A stretch of 64,000 nt of DNA. Source: Gigantopelta aegis (Eukaryota > Mollusca > Gastropoda > Neomphalida > Peltospiridae). Shown in pieces: positions 48,269-60,243 of the stretch. Each line of letters starts with the position of its first letter. Positions within the stretch are counted from its first letter, which is position 1. The position numbers and the translations under genes are program-made. Location: the NCBI RefSeq assembly GCF_016097555.1, contig NC_054712.1, positions 46,897,571-46,961,570 on the forward strand. The letters run 5' to 3'. The notes below the pieces were generated by a model. That model saw only the letters and a program-made list of their open reading frames with translations. It was not told where the DNA came from and did no database searches.

Positions 48269-49361
48269 TATGCATGCATGCATACATACATATATTGTAC
48301 TTCATTCAGCTCTACAGGTCCAGATAAAAAATATATATTAATTTGTTTTTAAATCTTAAAAAAAAAAACAATGCATAAAAAAAAAGGTTGGGTCCCCAGA
48401 AATACATTTTTAAAATCCTTATATAAAGCTTGTTGAAATTGGTAAGAAATTTGGGCTAGTGCTTTATTTTTTGGTGGTTTTTGAAATTTACAAACCCACT
48501 AGCCCTATGGCTAGTGACTTTTAGAAAAATTTTCATACCCTGTGATCAGCACTTTAAAATGGTGGTCTATGTGCAATTCCATTTCTAGATGTTTAAATGA
48601 ACAGTATCTTTTTTATTTGTTGACCGCCAGTTGTCTGTCATCTGTGATATAAGCAAGACTGGTCTAAGTTTTCTCGTGGTGGTCACAAACTTACAAATTA
48701 GTGTTCTTCTATACTGGGTCTTTTCAATTATTTTGTACCATATAAATTCTGGCAACCATATGATGTCCGGAGAGAGAATAAAAACAATCCATCTTTTAAA
48801 TGTTTTGTTTTGTTTAGTTTCATATATGTTGCTTTAAATACTTTTCTATTTCCAAAAAAAATAATATGCATTTTGGGGTTTGCACACTGCTTTTCATTGA
48901 TTGCGACCATATTTTTTCCCCCGTTGAGGACAAACATTTAATATGGTCGCCCCCTGCCGACCGAACCAAAGTTGATATAAACAGATTAGCAATAATCACG
49001 GAACGGGACAATTCTGGCGAAACTAGCTGTATATGACTAATCTTCGCCTTGTTAAATGCATAGGAAGGTATTTTGCGGAGATAAAAATCATTACATTGAT
49101 AATATTGCAACCATGTTTTCGTCAAATTAGTTAAAAGGGATGCTTAAGCAAGGTTTTTGGTCTAGTATGCTTATTCTAAAATATATAATGCATATTGCTT
49201 AATATCAACAAGTATATTATATTTAATTAATTAAACTGTTAAATGTGACTGCTATTGTATATAACGGGTGCAGCCATTTTGTTCCATTCTGGCAAGCTGG
49301 TGGTTGTTTTGTACATGCAGTAACGAACATACTGATTTAATTTCAACTTATTTTTGTGCTT

Positions 49362-49490
49362 GTATTCAAGCACGCTGTCCTGGGCACATCTGGGCCGTCT
49401 GTCCAGGACAGAGGGTTAGTGGTTATTAAGGGAGAAGGGGGTGTAGTGGCCTTACACCTACCCATTGAGCCCTTAATAGTCTTGGGGAGT
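49362..49490 (-). repeat. Fragment of SINE-like element C
   Basis: TATTCAAGCACGCTGTCCTG, CTGTCCAGGACAGAGGGTTA, GGTGTAGTGGCCTTACACCT and ACCCATTGAG match the reverse of 15565-15990. The tRNA-like head is missing. Confidence 0.65.
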
Positions 49491-50394
49491 TCTGTTAATT
49501 TTTTTGAAGGTTGCAATTTTTTTTTTGCTCAAATTAATCAAATTTTGGTCATGTTCCCATAAACTACCTAACTAGAAATCCATTGGTAGCATTTTTTCTG
49601 ACCACTATCATGGCAGCCATCTTGAAATTCAAAATATAATTTCTTCATTTATCTCCACTCCCATTTAACATAGAAACATATTTTAGGGTCTATTTAAACA
49701 TGTTAGTGAATTAAAATATTTTTTTATTATTATTCATCTCGCATGGCAACCATCTTGAAATTCAAAATGGACGTCATTCCATTAAATTTTTTGCTCTATC
49801 TTTACTCACATTAAACACAGAAAAATAATTTTGGTGTCAATTTACATCTATAAGCTCAGATGATTATTTTGTAAAAAGGAAAATCGTCGCATCTTGAAAT
49901 TCAAAATGGCTACCACTTTAATAAAATAAAAAAAATCAAATATCTCAACTCCCGGTTAACGTGGAAACATAATTTTTTGTCTATGTACATTTCTGTATTC
50001 CATGCATTGTATTGTTTTCATTTATATAGTATTAGATCATGAAAGATCTAAAAACGATCTTGAAATTCAATATGGCCACCATTTTAATACATTTATCTTA
50101 TATCTCAACTCTGGTTAATGGACAATTTTGTTGTCTAGATGTATATTTCAGTGGTCAATGAATCTAATTCTTTAGATTTGTAGTCGTCCAATTATGGCAA
50201 ACATCTTAAACTTCAAAATGGCCACGGTAATCATTTGGCAAATAGGTTTTTTTCCTAGTCTACATACAAATGTAACTTTTGTGTTCATTAGTACATTTTT
50301 AGGTCAAATTATTATAATATTGCAATACTAATGACAAACTAATGAAATAAAGGAACATAACTGTAAATTGTAATGTATAATGGCATATTAGGCA

Positions 50395-51050
50395 TCTACT
50401 TCATCTGTAATAGTATGCACATTGCAGCAGTCCTCGTCAGTTTCACGTTTGCAATGCTCTGTACATTGAAGGTTGCGTCGCTTACACTAAATTACAGTAC
50501 ATTTATCTGAACACTTGCTAACATCACAATTGCATCTGATCAGTTCTACCACAGCTTCTGGTGCAGCTTGCAACTCCCAACAGCAGTCACACATATACCA
50601 ACCCCCTTGACCCAACCAAGTTTGTATGGATCAAGAATGTCCAGATGTAGCATGGTCTTGAGCTCAGACATGTGCTTGGAGATGTGCTCTTTGGGTATGC
50701 TGTTTTTATACCCCAGAGGTAGGTAGCAGTGTTTTCACACTTTGGTGATGGTTTCTTGAACTTTTCATCTTACAGTAGCTGCATCAGTTGTAGAAATGAC
50801 CCTTGTGCTTGGTTCCATGCAGTAAAATCTTCACATTTTTCACTGACCTCTGTATGATTAATCACCGATTCCAACCTGACTTTGGTGTTACTAATATATG
50901 GAGTTTTCATGAATACATGGAATTCTCTTTATTGATGTCCACCATCACGAATTGTGCTGCTGTGTCATATTCAGTTAAAGCATGGACATCTGGTAATCCG
51001 AGTCCATCTCTGGAAACTGTTCATTATACAATGTATGAAGGTTGATCTGG
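50395..51050 (-). pseudogene. Remnant of transposon-like ORF, left arm
   Basis: On the minus strand LPDVHALTEYDTAAQF (50961-50996) aligns with the GCDT region of the right arm. It is followed by shared CAAGGGTCAT and ATTGATGCAGCTA-type segments, with stops and shifts. Near the end a cysteine-rich stretch is readable: IRCNCDVSKCSDKC, a stop codon, then CKRRNLQCTEHCKRETDEDC before ITDEVDA and TAA. It is clearly decayed. Confidence 0.45.
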
Positions 51051-51434
51051 TTGTGATTTACGTATAATTATTTGTGTATCCTAATGGTGATAAAAACCGT
51101 CTTATGAGTATGAGGAATCATGTGTCATTGTCACATGGCCTGCAATAGTTTTTCGATATCGTAGCACTCGGATAGCTTCGAAAATTTAGCCTGGCTAGTG
51201 AAAATATCTGATGTCATCTTTCATCAATAGTATTGTTAAAATATAAATCTTACACACATGTAACCGTCTAATAGTGAATCAAAGCATGCAGGAAATGCTT
51301 CTGTTCACTGACAACATATATGGCAGATTAGAAGTGAATATCTGCACCAGACACCGACTTCGTTTTTATCCTGAGAAGATCACACACTGATCCCAATAAG
51401 TATCGGTACAGACGTAAGTGGCAACCAAATCAAC

Positions 51435-51749
51435 ATGCAACTAACTGACGATGAACTGGGTTTAGAAAGAAAATCAACATTACCAGGGTTGCATGTAGTA
51501 ACTGGATGTGACACAACCGGACAAATTGATGGTATATGCAAACCAATGTTATTGAATGTATTCGGGAAAGCTCCACTGGCTATATCTGAAGCTCTTGGCC
51601 AACTTGGAATTATTGATGAATCATACAAAGGTCCGTACCCCATTGTATTAAGCTCAAGGGTCATGTGTATAATTGATGCAGCTATTCTGAGGATAGAAGC
51701 TAAGACACCATCACCAATCCAAAGTGTGGCAACACTGCCAAATATCTAA
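51435..51749 (+). pseudogene. Remnant of transposon-like ORF, right arm
   Basis: An open stretch of 104 codons, starting in frame at a non-ATG codon, contains LPGLHVVTGCDTTGQIDGIC. A GCDT motif of this form recurs in uncharacterised invertebrate transposon-like proteins. The frame ends at TAA; downstream coding homology continues to ATTACAGATGAAGTAGATGC-CTAA at about 51926. No catalytic residues can be assigned. Confidence 0.45.
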
Positions 51750-53032
51750 TAACAGCATACCCAGAGAGTATCTCTCCAAGCAAATATCCTAGTTTAGGAT
51801 TCCATGCTACATCCAGTGATCTAGACTGGTATCAGTAAATGTTCAAGTAGATGAACCTGTAAGGAATACAATTCAATTTGCAATGTACAGAACTCTATAT
51901 GTGGTGATGGTTGATGCAATACACATGCCATTACAGATGAAGTAGATGCCTAATCAGGGGTCAAAATGGAAAATAATAAATTTTATTCAATTTTCAGATG
52001 CATGTATGTAGGATATTTCTTTAGAAATTATTAAAAAAGTGGCTAATTTAAACAACATTCAATCAGCCAGATACTAAATGGATGAGCCCTGCTAATGAGT
52101 CATTGTGAATTAGTCTGTTCCTCTATTTCATTAGTTTAAAATTTAGAACATGAAAGTCATTAGTAATGCAATATTTTTATTATTTCACATAAAATTTATG
52201 TGGACTAGGAGGAAAATTATTTGCCAAATGATAAAATTGGTGGCCATTTTTAAATCTCCATGTGGCTGCCATTTTTGAATTTTAACGTGGTTCCATGACT
52301 GGAAGATGGTTATAAAAATGTCACCCTTTAATTCATTGATCCTAAAAATATACAGACAAAAATAATTGTGCTTCTGCCTTAACCGGAAGTTATGATATAT
52401 GAAAAATACATTAAAATGGTGACCATTTTGAATTTCAAGATGGCTGCCACGACTGGATGACTATAAAAATGTCATCATTAAATTTGTGGCTACATAAATG
52501 TACATATAGACAAAAAATACTGTGTGTCTATGTTAACCGAGAGTTGAAATATATGGGAAAATATATTAAAATGGTGGCCATTTTGAATTTCAAGATGGAT
52601 GCTTAGGTCAGACAACAATTTTTGTTTTCACAACTTCATTCACTGAGCCCATATATGTAAACAGATACCTAAATTGTTGTTGTGGGTCAACTGTGAGTAA
52701 ATATATATATAAGAATATTTAATTGGTGGCCATTTTGAATTTCAAGATGGCTGTCATGCCCAAATGACTAAATAAAATGTTATCAGCAAGTTCATTGCCC
52801 TCATAAATATAAATAGACACAAGAATTGTGTTTCTATGTTAAATGGGAGTCAAAATATATGTGAAATATTCCAAAATTATGGCCATTTTGAATTTCAAGA
52901 TGGCCGCCATGAACAAATGACTGAAAAAAATGCCACCAATGGATTTCTAATTCTGGATAGTCTTAAGAATAAAAAGAAATACATTTTACTGACTTTAGCA
53001 AAAAAAAAAAAAAAAAAGCAAATTTACATAAC

Positions 53033-53482
53033 TGGCCTCAGATTACAGTTATCTTCCATTTGGTTGTCCAAAATCCGGAAGTTTCACCGCGCAAGTAGTC
53101 TGCTGTTTGACTGATTATTTCATGGCAGACAGCTATGAAGTGGCAACTGTTTGACTGAAATGACAGGGGATAGCATGTAGTTTGTAAACATGTGTAACTT
53201 GCTGACATTGAAGACTTGTTTGTGGTAATTCCGGCCCATGCAAAAGTAGTGCTTTTTGTGTAAAATGGGTGTACTCCGGCCTGGTTTAGAGGGTGTGTCT
53301 GTTTAAACCAATATGCTGGGAGAAAGAGCTGGACAACAGGGGTTGTCCTTTTCAGGGTATGTGTCCCCCATGCAGGCAAAGGTACATACAAAACTTCACG
53401 GGCCTGCTGATATTAATAAAAATGTTATAGCCACTAAGGCTATATAGAAACATATAGCGAAATTAATTGTGGTCTGAGGCCA
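53033..53482. mobile_element. Element G, full copy with TGGCCTCAGA inverted ends
   Basis: It starts TGGCCTCAGATTACAG and ends GTGGTCTGAGGCCA. The first 270 bases match 39427-39660. At about 450 bases it has no coding capacity and sits directly beside the foldback element. Confidence 0.65.
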
Positions 53483-53499
53483 ACTGCCTGGACTATTAA

Positions 53500-53574
53500 G
53501 AACTCACTCTGGGTTGGAGCCTGTACCAACCAACCTGTAGTCCGATGGCTTAACCACTGCGCCACCGAGGCCGG
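53500..53574 (-). repeat. SINE head fragment
   Basis: AACTCACTCTGGGTTGGAGC, CTGTACCAACCAACCTG and CTTAACCACTGCGCCACCGA match the tRNA-like head and linker of the head C/B SINEs. The body is missing. Confidence 0.55.
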
Positions 53575-54409
53575 TCGACGTACTGAAATCGTACACGGAG
53601 TGGGTTTTTTTTTATTAATAGACCTCTATCACATTCCACTGCGCATGTGCCCGTTGCGGGGTAACTCGAGGATCTCGCAGAAATAGACCTGTGGTCAAGT
53701 TGGGGGGGCATAGACAATGGGAGGCCACGGAATAGGAATGTGAATATCCATGATTAATTATCAGGGCCGTAGCTAGGATTTTTTGTTTGGGGGAGGGGAA
53801 CTGAGTAGTTAAGTCTAAAACTCCTTTTCTTTAAGTTTATATAATGCTTTCCGATTTTTTTGGCAAAAGCCATATTTAAAACCGAGTTTATAAAAGTGGG
53901 GCTATAGTCTCCCCCCTCCCCCCTTCCCTCTTGACAAGCGGCTCCAGAGACTTCGTCTAAATTAATGTTTCTCTGTCATGTATGGTTGACCTAATTAGGT
54001 ACTGACCCCCAAAAAAATATTTGATGACAATATATACATTTGATTTGTACCTAAAAGTACTTTATTGAACCAACTACATAACCACCATATCACACTTATT
54101 ATTGATATTTTATAATTAAAAAAAAAAATTGAATTATGGGTACGGTCCATAATTCTGAGAAAAATAACGGCTATTTGGAGAGCAGAGGTGTGACGTATTA
54201 TTTTGATTCACGTGACAGGCATTCCCCGAATAACCGCAGTGCCAACGATTTACCAAGCTCGTGTAACGAGAACGCTTGACCGACCTCTGCGACGTAGGGT
54301 AAATAGAAAAACCCCCAATGAAAATAAGTTATTAAAAATTAATAAAAACATGTACTGAATGATATTAAGCTTATACATTAATTTATTTTAGTAACAGAAG
54401 TATGTTAAA

Positions 54410-54809
54410 CATGGGCGGATCCAAGGGGGGGGGGGACCAGGGGGACGCGTCCCCCCCAAAAATTGTTCAAGTGCCCTCAAAATGTCCAAGTGCCCTTTTT
54501 GTTTGTAGAATTTTTTTTTTTTTAAGTAAACAATAATTATATTGTAGATAAATGAAATCAAGATATTCGTGTACATGCGCAAGCTTGCAGATATGTGTCT
54601 GTGTTATTGAGTCTCAATGGGGCCCCATTGAGGTTCTAACGCGAGTGACGCCAATTTACTTCATTATTGCTAGTATATTATGACGTAGAACTGTAGGAAT
54701 TCATATTAATTGTAAATATCAAAACTTGTAGTAAGGTGCCCTTTTGACGAGTCAATGTGCCCTTCTTTTTTGGTCCCCCCCCTAAAAATATTTCCTGGAT
54801 CCGCCCATG
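54410..54809. mobile_element. About 400-bp hAT-like MITE
   Basis: ATGGGCGGATCCA at left is inverted as TGGATCCGCCCAT at right. GTTAAAC flanks both ends (54404-54410 and 54809-54815). GTGCCCT occurs repeatedly inside, twice near 54471-54494 and again near 54737 and 54766. Confidence 0.75.
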
Positions 54810-54861
54810 TTAAACGTCGATAATCCCGACTAGTTAGGCCTTTGCATCTATAGGTAAATTT

Positions 54862-55238
54862 GGCGTCGTGGCAGGCCATCGGTCTACAGGCTGGTAGGTA
54901 CTGGGTTCGGATCCCAGTCGAGGCATGGGATTTTTAATCCAGATACCGACTCCAAACCTTGAGTGAGTGCTCCGCAAGGCTCAATGGGTAGGTGTAAACC
55001 ACTTGCACCGACCAGTGATCCATAACTGGTTCAACAAAGGCCATGGTCTGTGCTATCCTGCTTGTGGGAAGCGCAAATAAAAGATCCCTTGCTGCCAATC
55101 GGAAGAGTAGCCCATGTAGTGGCGACAGCAGGTTTCCTCTCAAAATCTGTGTGGTCCGTAACCATATGTCTGACGCCATATAACCGTAAATAAAATGTGT
55201 TGAGTGCGTCGTTAAATAAAACACTTCTTTCTTTCTTT
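54862..55238 (+). mobile_element. Mosaic SINE, head B / tail a
   Basis: The head (GGCCATCGGTCTACAGGCTG, GGGTTCGGATCCCAGTCG) and linker belong to the head B type. The 3' part (GACGCCATATAACCG, GTGTTGAGTGCGTCG, AAATAAAACACTTCTTTC) is tail a. CTATAGGTAAATTT (54848-54861) and CTATACGTAAATTT (55239-55252) form a 14-bp target duplication with one mismatch, so the whole mosaic inserted as one unit. Confidence 0.87.
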
Positions 55239-57305
55239 CTATACGTAAATTTATCGTTAGTCGTACGCGAAAAACTCTGGAACACAAACACCGTCATTTT
55301 CCACCTTGTCAAATTCATTATTATACAAAATATGCCATACCAGCTGACTTGGGATAGGAATTGTTACATTTTAAAGAATACTCTGAACTAGACGGTGTTT
55401 ATATACGATGTGATTATATATACGAAGGCCGTGTCTATAGCCTCCACTAACGAGGGCTGGCTATATTCACAGCAAAAATGTATATAGGCGGTAAACAAGT
55501 ACATGTAGTTGATTGATCCATATTACGGAACCATCTGGAACAGGAGGAATACATACTAAGTACTGTACGAACAGTGCATTTTCTGAACAGGGGACGGGGT
55601 GGGGGAGTATATGAATTTAGCGGACCCTTTTGTGTACGTTTTCCATAGATATGAATAGCGTCATATTGTCCCTACAGTACTAACAAAAAATTAATTATAA
55701 TAAATAAATAATAATAATAACAATAATAATGATGATGAATGAATAAATAAATAAATAAAAATAATTACAAATTATCAGCGGCTGAGGTAGATTAACTGAA
55801 AGAGAAACTAACTACGGACAGTACACAAACTAACAACAGGGCTTGAACTTAATAATTTTTCACTGATTGCATTTTTGAGGCTGCTCACGTAAATTTTGTA
55901 AAAAAAAGAGTTAATTTTACCGTAAATAAATATGACTAAAAGGTTATTTTGCTGTATTTAGTCACATTTCAAATGCTCAAAATTGCAAGGGCCAATAAAA
56001 CTCAAAATACATTTTTTGTATAGGCTACTAGTAAAGCTAGTACTATTATTATTATTATTAGCCTACTACTACCTTTTTGGGGTGGAGGGGCGGTGTTTTA
56101 TCTGGAGGAGTTTTGGCTATAAAAATGCAAGATTAACGTGCGTGCACACGCACAAACGGCAGGCTGAACTTGTCCCTGCACGTAGAACTGAATACAATTA
56201 AAACGTGTCGTGGAATTCCCTCGATCGTAGTTCAATTAAAATGTTTTGGATCATACAATAACTAGGTTTGGTATTCCAAATGAATGTAATTTCCATTTAT
56301 AATGCATATTTAGAGAAACAAGGCCCACTAAATCCGTGATTGAGCTCCTTTAAAGCATTCCTATGTAAACTTTAACATGTTATACGAAATATGTACGTTA
56401 GTGGCTAGAGATTCACAGCTCCAACGAAGATACGACGCTCGTGACAACTGTGGATCATGCCCCCCAATTTGTATATAGCCTCGATACCGTCCAATTCGGT
56501 AAGGGACGGTACTCTTTGAGCAATGGGAATGTGAAAGAGGTCTATTGGTCTATTCTGTTAGTTGCTTCTGCCTGTGATTTCTGATTGGCAGGTGTGTATT
56601 TGTTAGGTAACCAGACGAGCCAATTAATTACCGCTGTCTAGAGAGAAAACTACAAACCGGTATTGTGTAATATTACCTGTCGCCCTAAAATGGTAATGGA
56701 CATGGTTTATTACTGTAAATAGTTTTGTAGAACTATTGATTTTAGACTAAAATCAAAGAACTGACCAATTACGTTGTCACAAAGAAAAGAACATTATAAC
56801 TTTGGTATTATATCGTGGGTTGTCGTTTTTGGTCCATCGTAGCATACCAATATGCCAAATGGTGTACATTTTTCCGTTGGTTTATTTAATAGAAGGAAAT
56901 ACTATAACTCCAATTTTGCAACTTGAAATATATTTAGTTAAATAGTTTATTATATTATCACGTCATTTATGATGTTTTACAAGTCCGGTTGATCAAAGAA
57001 AAGCGTCTTGTAAATTACTGCTTTTGTTTACACTGTGCATACAGGAGTTGGTCGGAGCTGATGTCACTTCTCCCCAAGCTAGAGTTCCGGTCGCATCGAA
57101 ATGAAAAGAAAATGGCTGTCTCTAGTTAGCAGGAGTAATCAAATTACACGTTTTTCATTTATTAAAGTGTCAGTATGTGTTGGTCGTCCGGGTATGCATC
57201 TTTCCAACACATACGGCTCGTGTTTGAGTTTACTCTTCTTTTAAAAAATGTTCCGTGGTACACCTTATGAAACACTTTATTTAAAAGGAAAATAAAAGTT
57301 TTTAA

Positions 57306-57698
57306 AGGGACAGACCCTAGTTTTTAAACACCAAGGCATGTTTTTCACTATTAGAGCCGTTTATGATCACTGAAATCAAACATTACTTATATTTTATTGT
57401 TTAGATTATCCATTTCCGTACAACCGAAGTGTTTCTGGTCATCCTGGTGTTTATAATATCACATAATGCATTTTTCATATTTTTAAAAACGCACATGCGT
57501 CTGAAAATAACGTTTATGGAGTCGTGTATTAGTATATATTTTAAGGGTATTTCAACATCACAGACTTGTTTCACTCTGTTGTATCGAAACTTGTTACATG
57601 CTTGTAAATGAACCAAACTTAGTGTCCATGTTTACGGGTTGAAATTAGTGTCTGTGTGAAAAATATGCCTTAGTGTGTAAAAACTAGGGTCTGTCCCT
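57306..57698. mobile_element. TTAA-flanked MITE (piggyBac-like ends)
   Basis: The left end AGGGACAGACCCTAGTTTTT is inverted as AAAAACTAGGGTCTGTCCCT at the right. Exact TTAA is present at 57302-57305 and 57699-57702. It has no transposase. TTAA target choice is the hallmark of piggyBac elements. Confidence 0.85.
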
Positions 57699-57709
57699 TT
57701 AATAAAATA

Positions 57710-58280
57710 TTACGATCGTATCAACAACATAAAGCGGCAGTATCCGTAATATTTTTATTACTAGTATTTAAGCATATAGAACAGGAAATCAAATTACGTT
57801 TGGTGCATATATGACGCTGCACTCCGCATTGGTCTCACTACGCTGGCTTATCCAGGTCAAAAACAAAGCCAGTATTTCGAAAGTGGGACACTTTTGACGG
57901 GCTCCTACCGATCTCGGTTTTCATTGGCTTATTACAAGTGTGGAATTCTCCAACAAGAGATCACGTGAGATTTCACAATTTTTGAACAAATTTAACTGTC
58001 TTGATTGAGGGTTCGTCTCATATCTCCAAAACATATTTATATCCATAGAGGTATGGTACAACGCCTTTCCAGGGGTCGGTGGGTGGGGGATTTGCCTTGA
58101 AATTTTGACAGTGGCCAGCTGTTGGCATACGCGTTACATGTAAGGGGGTGTTACTAATTACGTAACGCTCTAGGCGTAGAGGAAGAGGGTACTGTGTTCG
58201 ATTTACGTAACATTTTTCAAGACTATATGTTATTTTTATTCATTACTTAGACCCAAAAAGGTGGGGGGGGGGGGGGGGGT
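57710..58280. other. Unassigned intergenic sequence
   Basis: No gene or recognised element. A G-rich run follows at 58262-58279 and a GGTGGGTGGGGG patch lies near 58078. Confidence 0.45.
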
Positions 58281-58737
58281 AATGCGCGGTCAGTCTAGGA
58301 TCGATCCCCATCGGCGGGTATATAAAAGACCATGATATGTGATATCTTGTCTGTGGGATGGTACATATAAACGATCCCTTGCTTAAAAAAAAAAATGTAT
58401 CGTGTTTCCAAGGCGCGTGTGCAGGGATTTCAGCGGGGTTGGGGTTATAGACTGTTGAGCGAAGTTTATATGGGGCCATGCTCCCCCAGAAAATACATTT
58501 CAATTGTTTTTAAGTTTGGGCAAGTAAGGGTTTCGACCTCCAATACCCTCCCCCTGCACATGCACCCAATTCCTCTCTAAGATTATATGTCAAAATTACC
58601 AAATGTTAGACATCCAACAGCATATTGGAAGGAAGGATAGGATATGTTTTATTTAACGACGCACTCAACACATTTCATTTACGGTTGTATGGCGTCGGAT
58701 GATTATTAAATCAATATGCTCTAACTTTGATGTTGTT

Positions 58738-58744
<7 letters not shown>
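58281..58744 (+). mobile_element. Scrambled SINE, head A remnant and tail b, with nested fragments
   Basis: It begins TAATGCGCGGTCAGTCTAGG and GGATCGATCCCC, lacks the A box and much of the core, and is interrupted at about 58400-58575. Tail b pieces (GTCAAAATTACCAAATG, GACATCCAACAG, ATTAAATCAATATGCTCTA) are split by a minus-strand tail a fragment at 58626-58697 (ATTTAACGACGCACTCAACA). Confidence 0.55.
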
Positions 58745-58783
<39 letters not shown>

Positions 58784-58796
58784 CACACACACACAA
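58739..58796. repeat. CA microsatellite
   Basis: A nearly uninterrupted ACAC run with one CAACAC interruption, at the 3' end of the preceding SINE. Confidence 0.9.
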
Positions 58797-59426
58797 CTTT
58801 ACCCTTTACAAACGAAAGAATATTTATTTGAATTTGTCGATTTTAACACGTAAAATTAACAAGTGAAAAGTATATACATGATTAATGTGTTATTAGTATA
58901 CAAACTAAACTTTGAAAGTTCTACTAACATTTTATAAAATATTCTGAAATAGGAAGGTACGATTGTCGATAATACGTTGTCAAGATCAAATCGGTTTTAA
59001 CGAAAGACTCTAGTACCGTATAATCAATCGAAAGTTCTTCGTACAGCGCAAGATTTCTCTTTTAAATTTTTTAGACGAACCCTACAATTTGAAATCGGCA
59101 ACAGGCTGTCGTTTGTGCTTTGCCGAGCTATGGCGGCACATGCGACGAATCAAGCGTATACTTTTGACGATCTCCGTTCATAGCGAACACACACGAGTTT
59201 TTTAAAAGTGCATTTGAGCTTGTATTTCATATTTGTACATGATGTTATAATATGGTAACCAGAGAATGTAACTTTAACAAGACCCTGACGTGAAGTCGAT
59301 CGTGTGATTAGTATAGACTGGGGTATCGGTCAAGCTTATTTATACAGCACACAGATATATTGTCAGAATGAAGTAGAAAAGCAGGTAACTATTTGCAAAT
59401 CCCGAATATATCATTTCAACTTATTG

Positions 59427-59645
59427 GGCTTATATCCAATTGAGGTTCAAGCAAGCTGTCCTGGGCACACATCTGCTATCTGGGCTGTCTGTCCAGGAGT
59501 TGGTGAGAGAGAAGAGGGTGTAGTGGGCTTAACCTATCCATTGCGTCGATAAAACTTGCTCTGGGTGGGAGTTGGTACAGGGCTGCGAATCCTGTACCTA
59601 CCAGCCTTATGTCCGATGGCTTAACTAAGACACCACCGAGGCCGG
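59427..59645 (-). mobile_element. SINE-like element C, head present
   Basis: Minus-strand copy with GCCTCGGTGGTGTCTTAG, GACATAAGGCTGGTAGGTAC and the B-box-like GGATTCGCAGCCC. The linker ACCAACTCCCACCCAGAGCA and the tail with CCCAGGACAGCTTG complete it. It aligns along its length to 15565-15990 without that copy's insertion. Confidence 0.75.
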
Positions 59646-59928
59646 TTCCGAACATATCAAAAAGATTTCCGAAGATATTGGGCCTACTTGTGATCTTACG
59701 ACTATGAGGCAGTTTGTTTCCCATTTTCCATGGAAAATACTATTTATATTTTTATCTTATTTGTGTCATTAATTTAAAAAAAAAAAAAAAAAAACCATAG
59801 GAAAATAATGCTCAAACTTGTAGTTCTGCTTATCAGATTTATAACGTCATAAATCAATTTAATTTAACTACTGTTTTGTGTTCCGTATATAGGAAGGCTG
59901 CCACTTTCCAGCGTTGCATTTTAAGGTC

Positions 59929-60243
59929 GAAAGGAAATGTTTTAACGACGCACTCAACACATTTTATTTACGCTTATACGGCGTCAGACATGGTTAAGGA
60001 CCACACAGATATTGAGAGAGGAAACCCGCTGTCGGCACTTCATGGGCTACTCTTTTCGATCAGCAGCGAGGGATCTTTTATATGCACCATCCCACAGACA
60101 TGGTAGTACATACCACGGTCTTTGATATACTAGTCGTGGTGCACTGGCTGGAACGAGAAATAGCCCAATGAGTCCACCGATGGAGATCGATCCCAGACCG
60201 ACCGCGCATCGAGCGAGCGCTTTAGCACTGGGCTACGTCCCCA
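59929..60243 (-). mobile_element. SINE, head A / tail a, nearly full length
   Basis: The minus-strand reading runs GACGTAGCCCAGTGCTAAAG, the B-box-like GGATCGATCTCC, the core with GATCCCTCGCTGCT, and tail a. The 3' AAATAAA is lost. Confidence 0.82.

Larger units (their letters stand above)
49517..53017. mobile_element. 3.5 kb palindromic (foldback) element with subterminal repeat arrays
   Basis: The two halves are diverged inverted copies around about 51,240-51,260. Outer ends read TTTTTTTTGCT at left and AGCAAAAAAAA at right. TAGAAATCCATTGGT (49573) pairs with ACCAATGGATTTCTA (52935-52949). Each arm holds four or five copies of a near-palindrome, CATCTTGAAATTCAAAATG and its reverse, every 130-170 bases: left at 49617, 49750, 49888, 50055 and 50200; right at 52423, 52578, 52730 and 52883. 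Both arms then share the end of a coding region (ATTACAGATGAAGTAGATGC) and an internal coding segment. It is either a transposon with extremely long inverted repeats or two element ends fused head to head. Target duplication was not resolved. Confidence 0.75.
53617..56546. repeat. 2.9 kb interval bounded by inverted repeats AATAGACCTCT...
   Basis: AATAGACCTCTATCACATTCC at left (53617-53637) pairs with GGAATGTGAAAGAGGTCTATT at right (56526-56546). The interval contains a SINE, a MITE and AT-rich sequence with small AAT/ATT repeats (55688-55760, 56041-56060). It may be a composite element or two unrelated copies of one repeat. Confidence 0.4.
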
